Shown: positions 1 to 9,449 of the stretch, in pieces
How the letters are laid out: each line of letters begins with the position of its first letter
How positions within the stretch are numbered: position 1 is the first letter of the stretch
Position numbers and translations under genes: made by a program
Assembly: GCA_015228695.1 (NCBI GenBank)
Contig: JADGDA010000048.1
Location: forward strand, 1 to 12,239
Source: Alphaproteobacteria bacterium
Lineage (GTDB): Bacteria > Pseudomonadota > Alphaproteobacteria > Rhodospirillales > Rhodospirillaceae
DNA: 12,239 bases
Reading direction: 5' to 3'
The notes under the pieces: model-generated
Told to the model about the DNA's origin: nothing
Database searches by the model: none
What the model saw: only the letters and a program-made list of their open reading frames with translations

Positions 1-474
1 GGCTGGGTCCTGGTGCTTCTGTTTCCGGTGTGCTCGGCGATGCGGCTGGCCCGCTTCAACACCATGCTGGACGAGCCCAACGCGCCGCCCTGGGCCTACA
101 GCTTCTTCACCGGGGTCCCGACTCCTGCCGGGGCGGGGGTGGCGATGGTGCCGATGGCGCTGTCCTTCAGCCTGCCCGTCGACCTGTTCCGTCACCCGGT
201 CGTGGTGGCGGCGTTTCTGGTCGGGGTCTCGTTCCTGGAGGTCAGCCGGGTTCCCACCTATTCGTTCAAGCGCATCCGGGTCCCGCACACCTACGTCCTG
301 CCGCTGATGCTGGTGGTGGCGGCGGTGGCGGCGTTTCTGGTGACTGAGCCCTGGATGACGCTGAGCGCCCTGGGTCTTCTGTATCTGGCCAGCATCCCCT
401 TGAGCATCCGCTCCTTCCGCGCCCGGCAAAGGGAAGCCGAGAAGGAAGAAACGGGCGACGCCCGGCCGACGTGA
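1..474 (+). CDS. pssA: CDP-diacylglycerol-serine O-phosphatidyltransferase (phosphatidylserine synthase), C-terminal part
   Basis: Integral membrane enzyme that makes phosphatidylserine from CDP-diacylglycerol and serine, the first step towards phosphatidylethanolamine. The reading frame is open from base 1, so the gene starts upstream. The visible 157 residues hold the segment RLARFNT followed by a FTGVPTPAGAG stretch, which is characteristic of the PssA branch of the CDP-alcohol phosphatidyltransferases. At least three hydrophobic membrane segments follow, then a short charged tail rich in Arg and Glu. The catalytic DG..AR...G..D motif would lie upstream and cannot be checked here. A SUMF1-like gene follows 38 bp downstream on the same strand and could be cotranscribed. 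The family assignment is strong; only the N-terminal half is missing. Confidence 0.9.
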   Translation, partial: GWVLVLLFPVCSAMRLARFNTMLDEPNAPPWAYSFFTGVPTPAGAGVAMVPMALSFSLPVDLFRHPVVVAAFLVGVSFLEVSRVPTYSFKRIRVPHTYVLPLMLVVAAVAAFLVTEPWMTLSALGLLYLASIPLSIRSFRARQREAEKEETGDARPT

Positions 475-501
475 TACGGGTTCATATCCTTGACGTTCCA
501 T

Positions 502-507
502 GGAGGT
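502..507 (+). promoter_or_regulatory. Ribosome binding site of the SUMF1-like gene
   Basis: GGAGGT lies 5 bases before the GTG at 513. It selects this start over the in-frame GTG at 471, which would overlap the pssA stop codon. It also places an intact signal peptide at the N-terminus. Confidence 0.75.
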
Positions 508-512
508 ACGAC

Positions 513-1421
513 GTGAACAGGCTTTCGATGATGTTGGGCGCCGGTTTGGTGCTGGTCGTTGGGCTTGGTAATTCGGCCAAAGCGGAGTGCACGCTTTCGC
601 AGCGCGGCGATTTCGCCAAGGCCGGCTATATGAAGGCCGAAATCGAAGCGATGTGCGCGGGCAAACCTGCCGCTCCGGCCAAGGCCGGGAAAGCAGGCGC
701 GAGCAAGGACGGCAAGGCGGTGAGTGCGTTCCGCGACTGCGCGGACTGCCCCGAAATGGTTGTGGTTCCGGCGGGCAGCTTCATGATGGGCTCGAACGAC
801 GGCGACGAGGACGAGAAACCGGTGCATCAGGTGAACATTCCCCGTCCCTTCGCGGTGGGGAAGTACGAGGTGACGCGAGGAGAGTGGGGGGCGTTGATGG
901 AGGGGGGAGAGGGAGGCGACCCGTCACCTTCTCCCGATTCGCGCAAACCGGTGGAGAGCGTGCAGTGGGACGATGCGCAGGACTTCGTCCGCAGATTGAG
1001 CGCGAAGACGGGGCAACATTATCGTTTGCTCTCTGAGTCGGAATGGGAGTACGCGGCCCGGGCGGGGACGCGCACGAAGTATTCGTGTGGTGATTCCGAA
1101 AATTGCTTGTCCTCGGTCGCGCTCTACGGTGCCTCCGTCCTTGGTCGGACGGCTCCCGTGGGTAGTTTTCGCGCCAACGCCTTCGGCCTCCACGACATGC
1201 ACGGCAATGTCGACGAATGGGTGCAGGATTGTTACGCCGAAAACTACGTGGGCGCCCCCGCGGATGGGAGCGCCGTGTCCGGACGGGATCCCTGCGACCG
1301 CGTCTTCCGCGGCGGCTCCAGTTTTTACATTCCCGGGAGCCACCGCTCCGCCTTCCGTGATGTGCACACCCCGGGCGACCGCCACTTCCTTCGGGGGTTC
1401 CGCGTCGCCAAGACGCTCTGA
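513..1421 (+). CDS. Exported SUMF1/FGE-sulfatase-domain protein, probably without formylglycine-generating activity
   Basis: 302-residue protein from a GTG start chosen by its ribosome binding site. Residues 1-24 form a signal peptide with likely cleavage after AKA, giving a periplasmic or exported product; the residues before Cys26 do not make a lipobox. A short segment at about 26-50 with two cysteines and a predicted helix precedes an Ala/Lys linker. The SUMF1/FGE fold runs from about 80 to 302: MVVVPAGSFMMGS, then KYEVT, RLLSESEWEYAARAG at 171-185, NAFGLHDMHGNVDEWVQDCY at 222-241, RVFRGGSS and a terminal RGFRVAK. True FGEs carry catalytic cysteines in a C..YC.RYR-type segment. Here the matching stretch (about 277-290) has no cysteine, so oxidation of a sulfatase is unlikely. 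Family members of this kind often serve as ligand-binding or structural modules. No sulfatase gene is nearby. The fold call is firm; the role is unknown. Confidence 0.85.
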   Translation: MNRLSMMLGAGLVLVVGLGNSAKAECTLSQRGDFAKAGYMKAEIEAMCAGKPAAPAKAGKAGASKDGKAVSAFRDCADCPEMVVVPAGSFMMGSNDGDEDEKPVHQVNIPRPFAVGKYEVTRGEWGALMEGGEGGDPSPSPDSRKPVESVQWDDAQDFVRRLSAKTGQHYRLLSESEWEYAARAGTRTKYSCGDSENCLSSVALYGASVLGRTAPVGSFRANAFGLHDMHGNVDEWVQDCYAENYVGAPADGSAVSGRDPCDRVFRGGSSFYIPGSHRSAFRDVHTPGDRHFLRGFRVAKTL

Positions 1422-1435
1422 CGTCCGGTGGCAAT

Positions 1436-1465
1436 CTTTTGGTTCAGGCCCTCGGGAGCCAAAGG
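1436..1465. terminator. Possible shared hairpin between convergent genes
   Basis: An imperfect 10-bp stem (left arm 1436-1445, right arm 1456-1465, two G-T pairs, 10-base loop) lies in the 45 bp between the stop codons of the SUMF1-like gene (+) and the YbjN-like gene (-). Position fits a bidirectional terminator. Neither side has a convincing T-run after the stem, only a partial one within the left arm, so the call is tentative. Confidence 0.35.
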
Positions 1466-1466
1466 A

Positions 1467-2114
1467 TCAGGCGATCGGGCGGTCGAGGGGGGTTCGGGCG
1501 CGGACGGTGCGGTCGTATTTCCGGATCAGTTCGTCGTCGACCTCGTCGGCGATCGACATGCCCGCATGGATGCAGTCGGCGACGCCGTTTTCGTCCAGCA
1601 CGCTCGCGGGCCAGCTCAACGTCACGAACACCTTGTCGTCGATGATCGACGCGCGGGCGGGGACGAGCGCGAGGTAGTTGAGTTCGAGCAATTCACGCAT
1701 CAAGGGAACGATCAGGTCGCGGTCGGACGGCATGTCCATGATGTAGGACTCGACCTGGAGATAGATTTCGTCGTGCCACTCGATGATCCCGACCCTTCCG
1801 CCCGCCGAGCCGAGCCGGATATGACGCCACCCCCCCTGTTCCACCGGGATGTCCACCAGACCGACGGAGGCCAGGAAGGCCAGAATATGCTCCTCGGTCA
1901 TGGCCCGGACCCGGGCCAGTTCCTCGGGGTCCGCCAGCGCGGCGGGGGGAGCGGCCGGCGGCGGAGTCGACTCCGGAAGGGATACCGCCACGGGGGGATG
2001 GGGAGGAGGGGGAGGAGGAGCGGAAGCGGGCGCGGATGGGCCCTGGGGCTCGCTCCGTCGCTTTCCGAAGGCCTGGGGGGCGCCGCCGGGGCGTCCGGAA
2101 TCGCCGATCGTCAT
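1467..2114 (-). CDS. Proline-rich protein with a YbjN/CesT (Tir-chaperone)-like domain
   Basis: 215 residues, ATG start with AAAGGTGA just upstream. Residues 1-60 are low-complexity Pro/Ala with a run of six prolines at 33-38, probably disordered. Residues 61-215 look like one alpha/beta domain: a helix with HILAFLASVGL, strands around RVGIIEWHDEIYLQVESYI, then PLMRELLELNYLAL, strands around ASIIDDKVFVTLSWP and a closing helix IADEVDDELIRKY. The order, and the LLELNY...IDDKVFVTL pattern, recall YbjN-like and type III secretion chaperone-like domains, but I recognise this only by pattern. There is no signal peptide or membrane segment. The start overlaps the protease stop by 4 bp (ATGA), so the two are probably translated together and may interact. 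The specific function is unknown. Confidence 0.55.
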   Translation of the reverse strand: MTIGDSGRPGGAPQAFGKRRSEPQGPSAPASAPPPPPPHPPVAVSLPESTPPPAAPPAALADPEELARVRAMTEEHILAFLASVGLVDIPVEQGGWRHIRLGSAGGRVGIIEWHDEIYLQVESYIMDMPSDRDLIVPLMRELLELNYLALVPARASIIDDKVFVTLSWPASVLDENGVADCIHAGMSIADEVDDELIRKYDRTVRARTPLDRPIA

Positions 2115-2833
2115 GGGTCACCTTTCTCTTCCGTGGAGTCCCCCTCCCGTGGAATGGCTCCGCAGTTGCGGCAGAACCACGTCGGTTCGTCGTATTCGGT
2201 GAAGCCGCAGGTCACGCAATAGGAGGCCGCGAGGCAACGTTCCCGGCCATAGCCGGCCGCCGTGACGATGTCGGTGGTCAGGTAGTCGAGGGGGACGCAG
2301 AACTTCGCGGCGTCGAACTGTCCATACCCCCACAGGGTGACCGCCACCGCCTCCCCCTCCTCGGTGATCAGCGGCCCGCCGGAGTTTCCGTGGTCGATGG
2401 CCGCGTCGGTCTGGACGCAGGTCACCCCCTTGAACTGGCCCTGGGGATTGCTCACGATTCCACGGGAAACGGTGTTGACCAGACCGGCGGGGCTGCCGAT
2501 GGCGTATACCGTCTGGGCGTGGCGCAGCTTCATCGGCGCGCCGATCCGGAGAAAGGGGAAAGGGCCGTCGGCCAGAAGCCACATCAGGGCGTAATCCAGA
2601 TGGGAATGGGAGCGGAACACCATGGCTCCGATTTTCCGCTCCTCCGGCCGCTGGGGGAACAACCGCACCGCCGCGCCGCGTTCGTTGCCCACGACGTGGC
2701 GTGCCGTCACCACCAGACCATCGGGATGGATGAGGAAGCCGGACCCGGTGCCGTCCGGGGTGACGACCTGCACCACGCCGGAAACGGCGGCCCCGATACG
2801 ATCCAGGGAATCGGCTCCTGACGAAACGACCAC
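2111..2833 (-). CDS. Cytosolic trypsin-like serine protease with C-terminal zinc ribbon
   Basis: 240 residues. The chymotrypsin-fold triad is complete: His46 in VTARHVV, Asp80 in HSHLDYALM, Ser151 in DHGNSGGPL. The pattern, with GTGSGFLI near the N-terminus, is that of HtrA-like trypsin_2 peptidases. Instead of a PDZ domain, residues 206-224 hold two CxxC pairs (C206/C209 and C221/C224) typical of a zinc ribbon. No signal peptide or membrane anchor is visible, so the protein is likely cytosolic, which is unusual for this protease class. The GTG start at 2833 is supported by GGGAGG 7 bases upstream. The 67-bp gap after parE contains a plausible promoter. The downstream YbjN-like gene overlaps by 4 bp. 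The substrate is unknown, but the zinc ribbon may bind protein or nucleic acid. The protease call is strong; the role is inference. Confidence 0.85.
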   Translation of the reverse strand: MVVSSGADSLDRIGAAVSGVVQVVTPDGTGSGFLIHPDGLVVTARHVVGNERGAAVRLFPQRPEERKIGAMVFRSHSHLDYALMWLLADGPFPFLRIGAPMKLRHAQTVYAIGSPAGLVNTVSRGIVSNPQGQFKGVTCVQTDAAIDHGNSGGPLITEEGEAVAVTLWGYGQFDAAKFCVPLDYLTTDIVTAAGYGRERCLAASYCVTCGFTEYDEPTWFCRNCGAIPREGDSTEEKGDP

Positions 2834-2840
2834 GGACGCG

Positions 2841-2846
2841 CCTCCC
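2841..2846 (-). promoter_or_regulatory. Ribosome binding site of the protease gene
   Basis: On the minus strand GGGAGG stands 7 bases before the GTG at 2833. It supports that non-ATG start. Confidence 0.65.
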
Positions 2847-2876
2847 GCTCGGCGCCCGATCCGGCGCCGCCGCCGA

Positions 2877-2900
2877 GTATAACGCGAATATCGGGAAGCC

Positions 2901-2904
<4 letters not shown>
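2877..2904 (-). promoter_or_regulatory. Candidate sigma-70-type promoter for the protease/YbjN-like pair
   Basis: Minus-strand TTGAGG (2904-2899) and TTATAC (2882-2877) are separated by 16 bases. The -35 element overlaps the parE stop codon. A start near 2870 would leave a leader of roughly 35 bases before the GTG. The match is by eye to the general consensus, and alphaproteobacterial promoters are often loose. Confidence 0.4.
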
Positions 2905-4892
<1,988 letters not shown>

Positions 4893-4906
4893 GGGCGGAA
4901 ACCGCG

Positions 4907-4951
4907 TTAAAACAAAAAAGAACCCCCGGCGTCCTTCTGGAGCGCCGGGGG
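4907..4951 (-). terminator. Intrinsic terminator of hppA
   Basis: Arms at 4923-4931 and 4943-4951 form a 9-bp G/C stem (CCCCCGGCG with its complement), extended by three more pairs around a TTCT loop with one bulged base. Read on the minus strand it is followed by a T-rich tract (4922-4907). It sits 20 bp after the hppA stop. This is the clearest intrinsic terminator in the window. Confidence 0.88.
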
Positions 4952-4970
4952 GGAAGAAAAGCCGTTCCGA

Positions 4971-7055
<2,085 letters not shown>

Positions 7056-7134
7056 TATCCATTCCTATCCAGGTGTAGCAAACAAACGACCATCCATCCA
7101 CCCGCCCCCCCCGGGAGCAGCCGTTTCCTTCATT

Positions 7135-7169
7135 CGAATCGGAGGAAGGACGCCGGAATTTTCGATTCG
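7135..7169. repeat. Spaced inverted repeat upstream of hppA
   Basis: CGAATCG at 7135-7141 and its exact complement CGATTCG at 7163-7169 are separated by 21 bases, about 80-115 bp upstream of the hppA start. It could be a regulatory hairpin in the leader or a split operator. Seven-base arms can arise by chance. Confidence 0.3.
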
Positions 7170-7197
7170 TGCCAGAAAATGCCACAAAAAGCAATAA

Positions 7198-7215
7198 AAC
7201 GTTGACGTTCGTCAA
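7198..7215. promoter_or_regulatory. Overlapping palindromes in the hppA upstream region (possible operator)
   Basis: TTGACG-TT-CGTCAA (7202-7215) is a perfect 6-2-6 palindrome. It overlaps a second one, AACGT-TG-ACGTT (7198-7209). On the minus strand the first arm also reads TTGACG, a good -35 element pointing towards hppA, although I find no convincing -10 at 16-18 bases. The site lies about 145-160 bp before the hppA ATG. Operator function is inference. Confidence 0.35.
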
Positions 7216-7261
7216 GAATAGCGGAAGGCCGCCCCGTTCCGCCGGAAATCAATGCGATCCC

Positions 7262-7308
7262 GGCCCGGAGAGCGGGCCTGGCGGGCAAAAATCCCGGAGA
7301 GCGGGCCT
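7262..7308 (-). terminator. Tandem repeated hairpins at the end of the thiL/FliL-like unit
   Basis: A 16-bp direct repeat, CCCGGAGAGCGGGCCT, occurs at 7264-7279 and 7293-7308. The second copy runs into the stop codon of the FliL-like gene. Each copy folds as a hairpin around GAGAG: a 4-bp stem in the copy next to the gene and a 6-bp GGCCCG/CGGGCC stem (7262-7278) in the farther one. On the minus strand the first hairpin is followed by ATTTTTG. This resembles a weak tandem terminator for the long rib-nusB-thiL unit. Confidence 0.5.
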
Positions 7309-7780
7309 ACCGGACGAAAATGTTGTCGAGCAGGATGCGCAGAATGGTCCCCTTGCCAAATTCCTTGTCGCTGACCCGCATCAGGCGCGCCTTGACGAGG
7401 ATCAAGTCAGGGGTTCGCCGCCCCGCCATGTGGTCCGGGAGGAAATCCGCCAGCTCGTTCAGGTAGACGTCGCGGATGCGCGCCATTTCCTGCCGGATCC
7501 GTTCATGGTCGTCGTGCTTGACCTCAAGCTGCAATTCGAACGCCACCTGTCCCCGGAGTTTTCCCTCGCGGATCAGGGGGATGGTCAACGGGTCCATCTG
7601 CACCAGGGTCTTGCGCACGGGTGGAGGCGGCTTTTCCTCCGCCGGCGCGGTCATGGACGGGGGCAGGAAGGTCAGATAGGGCATCAGGGTCTGGGGCACA
7701 AGATTGGACAGAACCAGAAAAACGCCGGTTCCGAGAAGCAGGATCAGCAAAAGAACGACGATGACGATCACGCGCTTCAT
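7307..7780 (-). CDS. Small single-pass membrane protein, FliL-like
   Basis: 157 residues. Residues 4-25 are a strongly hydrophobic helix behind a Met-Lys-Arg start, so the protein is probably anchored in the inner membrane with its body in the periplasm. A Pro-rich linker (about 45-56) leads to a domain with VQMDPLTIPLIREGKLRGQVAFELQLEV, a helix HERIRQEMARIRDVYLNEL, and a terminal strand ending FVR. The pattern of a DP.T..L segment, a beta-strand, an IRD helix and a short C-terminal helix/strand recalls FliL, the flagellar stator-associated protein, but no flagellar gene is in view and the similarity is judged by eye. The start overlaps the thiL stop by 4 bp (ATGA), so translation is probably coupled. 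It could equally be an uncharacterised family of its own. Confidence 0.55.
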   Translation of the reverse strand: MKRVIVIVVLLLILLLGTGVFLVLSNLVPQTLMPYLTFLPPSMTAPAEEKPPPPVRKTLVQMDPLTIPLIREGKLRGQVAFELQLEVKHDDHERIRQEMARIRDVYLNELADFLPDHMAGRRTPDLILVKARLMRVSDKEFGKGTILRILLDNIFVR

Positions 7781-8760
7781 GGGTCACCCCGGAAATGGTT
7801 CCAGCCGCCGGAGTCCGGCTCCGGTATTCGCCCCTTCGGCCCGAGCAGCCCGACGCCGGTTCCGGCCTCGACTCGGCCGATGACGGCGACGGGGACCCCC
7901 GCGTCTTCCGCAGCCTCCAGGATGCGCGGGGACGCCTCGGGAGGGGCCGAGAACGCCAGCTCGTAATCGTCCCCGCCGCGCAGGGCGGCGTCCAGGGCGA
8001 CCGGGCCGAAAACCGCCCGCGCCGCGTCCGAGAAGGGCAGCGCCGCAAGGTCGATCACGGCCCCGACTCCCGATTCCCGGCAGAGGTGGCCGACATCCTG
8101 GACCAGACCGTCGGAGATGTCGAGGCAGGCATGGGCGAGACCGGCCAGCCGCGTCCCCAGCCCGATTCGCGGCTGGGGCAGACGGTAACGGTCCGCCAGG
8201 AAAGCGGCGCTTTCGGCATCCGCCGTCACCTCGCCGCGCAACACCTTGAGACCGAGGGCCGCATCGCCCAGGGTCCCCGACAGGAACAGCAGGTCCCCCG
8301 GACGGGCGCCGGCGCGCCGCAACGCCCGCCCCGGCGGCACCAGCCCCAGCGCGGTCAGGCTGAAGGTGGCCGGTCCGGGAGTCGCGACCGTGTCGCCCCC
8401 CGCCAGGGCAATGCCGAACTCCGCACAATCGGCCTTGAGCCCCTCCGCGAATCCCTCCAGCCACGCCCCGCTCACGTCCCGTGGAAAGCAGGCGGCCAGG
8501 AAGACCAGCCACGGCGCGGCCCCCATCGCCGCCAGATCGGACAGGTTGACCCGGATCAGCTTGCGCGCGATCAGGTCGGGGGGGTCGTCCGGCAGGAAAT
8601 GGACCCCCTCCACCAAGGCGTCCACGGTGGACACCAGAGACCGGCCGGCGGGCACGTCCACCACCGCCGCGTCGTCGGTCAGCCCGAACGCTCCCGCGCA
8701 CCCGGCGGAAAGCGGCGCGAACAGATCGGCGATCAGCCGGAACTCACCGCGGCGGGTCAT
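7777..8760 (-). CDS. thiL: Thiamine-monophosphate kinase
   Basis: Cytosolic enzyme that phosphorylates thiamine monophosphate to thiamine diphosphate with ATP. The 327 residues carry the PurM/ThiL-family motifs in order: DDAAVV at 29-34, STVDALVEGVHF at 44-55 (substrate and Mg-binding), NLSDLAAMGA at 72-81, AGGDT at 120-124, DISDGLVQD at 214-222 and GGDDYEL at 262-268. Length is normal for the family. The ATG at 8760 lies inside nusB (17-bp overlap). The stop overlaps the next gene by 4 bp. nusB followed by thiL is a common alphaproteobacterial arrangement. No other thiamine gene is present in the window. Confidence 0.95.
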   Translation of the reverse strand: MTRRGEFRLIADLFAPLSAGCAGAFGLTDDAAVVDVPAGRSLVSTVDALVEGVHFLPDDPPDLIARKLIRVNLSDLAAMGAAPWLVFLAACFPRDVSGAWLEGFAEGLKADCAEFGIALAGGDTVATPGPATFSLTALGLVPPGRALRRAGARPGDLLFLSGTLGDAALGLKVLRGEVTADAESAAFLADRYRLPQPRIGLGTRLAGLAHACLDISDGLVQDVGHLCRESGVGAVIDLAALPFSDAARAVFGPVALDAALRGGDDYELAFSAPPEASPRILEAAEDAGVPVAVIGRVEAGTGVGLLGPKGRIPEPDSGGWNHFRGDP

Positions 8761-9301
8761 GCTCGGGCCGCCGCTCCGTGGTCTCGCCGGGGCGCAGGAG
8801 CCGCGCCAGCCGGTCCAGCACGGCGTTCACCAGTTTCGGTTCCGGCCCGCCGTAGAAGGCGTGGGCCACGTCTACGTATTCGGAAATGACGACCCGCATG
8901 GGAATATCGCTCCGCTCCAGGAGTTCGAAGGTTCCCGCCCGCAGGATCTGGCGCACCACCAGTTCCAGGCGCTCGGCGCTCCACTCGGCGCTCAACGCCC
9001 CGTCGATCATCCGGTCGATGTCCTCGCGGCGCTCCACCGTTCCCCGGACGAGGGACGTCAGCAGCTCGGCGTTCGCCTCGATCAGGGGAACGGGAATCTC
9101 GCGCTCCTGGTCCGGATCGTCGGCGAGGGCGAGGCCGCCGACCCGGCTTTGCAGAATGTCCCGAAGCACGCCGTCCAGGGGCGCCCCGGTCACGTCCACC
9201 TGATACAGGGCCTGCACGGCGGCCAAGCGGGCAGAACTGCGGCCGCGCGCCGCGAGCGACACCCCACCTCTCCCCGCTCGACTCGAGGGCGACTTGTTCA
9301 T
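8744..9301 (-). CDS. nusB: Transcription antitermination factor NusB
   Basis: All-helical RNA-binding protein that, with NusE (S10), recognises boxA and supports antitermination on rRNA operons. The 185 residues include the N-terminal ARLAAVQALYQVD (about 24-36), the mid-protein LVRGTVERREDIDRMI, and the conserved LELVVRQILRAGTFELL...IPMRVVISEYVDVAHAFYGGPEPKLVNAVLDRLAR, the family's most diagnostic stretch. About 20 poorly conserved basic/Gly/Ser residues precede the core. The ATG at 9301 has only a weak GGA upstream, so a slightly internal start is possible. The 3' end overlaps thiL by 17 bp. It is separated from ribH by 148 bp with hairpins, the widest gap within this run of genes. Confidence 0.94.
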   Translation of the reverse strand: MNKSPSSRAGRGGVSLAARGRSSARLAAVQALYQVDVTGAPLDGVLRDILQSRVGGLALADDPDQEREIPVPLIEANAELLTSLVRGTVERREDIDRMIDGALSAEWSAERLELVVRQILRAGTFELLERSDIPMRVVISEYVDVAHAFYGGPEPKLVNAVLDRLARLLRPGETTERRPEHDPPR

Positions 9302-9387
9302 GCGTTCGATCCAACCTGGCCGGGTTTTGGAGTCATACCGGCGTGCACAACGTTTGACACATCACCCAACTTGCGCGCCGGGATCAA

Positions 9388-9443
9388 GCGGCCGGACGGC
9401 CGCGCCCGGCGAGGGAAACACGACGAGCCGGCTTATCGGCTCG
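9388..9443. other. Two hairpins in the ribH-nusB intergenic region
   Basis: The 148-bp gap 9302-9449 holds two perfect inverted repeats: GCGGCCG/CGGCCGC (9388-9394 and 9397-9403, 2-base centre) and CGAGCCG/CGGCTCG (9424-9430 and 9437-9443, 6-base loop). On the minus strand the latter begins 6 bases after the ribH stop. It is followed only by GTGTTTCCC, so termination would be weak. They may attenuate transcription or protect mRNA ends between ribH and nusB. Confidence 0.45.
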
Positions 9444-9449
9444 GCGGTA

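Noticed and set aside
880..920. G-rich plus-strand tract in the SUMF1-like gene as a G-quadruplex
   Set aside because: I could not find four runs of three or more Gs with short loops; it looks like a local purine-rich coding stretch.
2834..2900. Terminator for parE in the gap before the protease gene
   Set aside because: A GGCGCC-based inverted repeat exists but no T-tract follows it on the minus strand, and a promoter-like sequence occupies the same gap.
7171..7190. Possible sigma-54 promoter (TGGCACG on the minus strand) before hppA
   Set aside because: The TTGC-type -12 element is absent at the required spacing, so the match is only half a site.
7169..7966. Plus-strand frame of 265 codons across the hppA upstream region and the FliL-like gene
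   Set aside because: It lies antisense to two better-supported genes, shows no domain, and its start sits in the palindromic region with no ribosome site.
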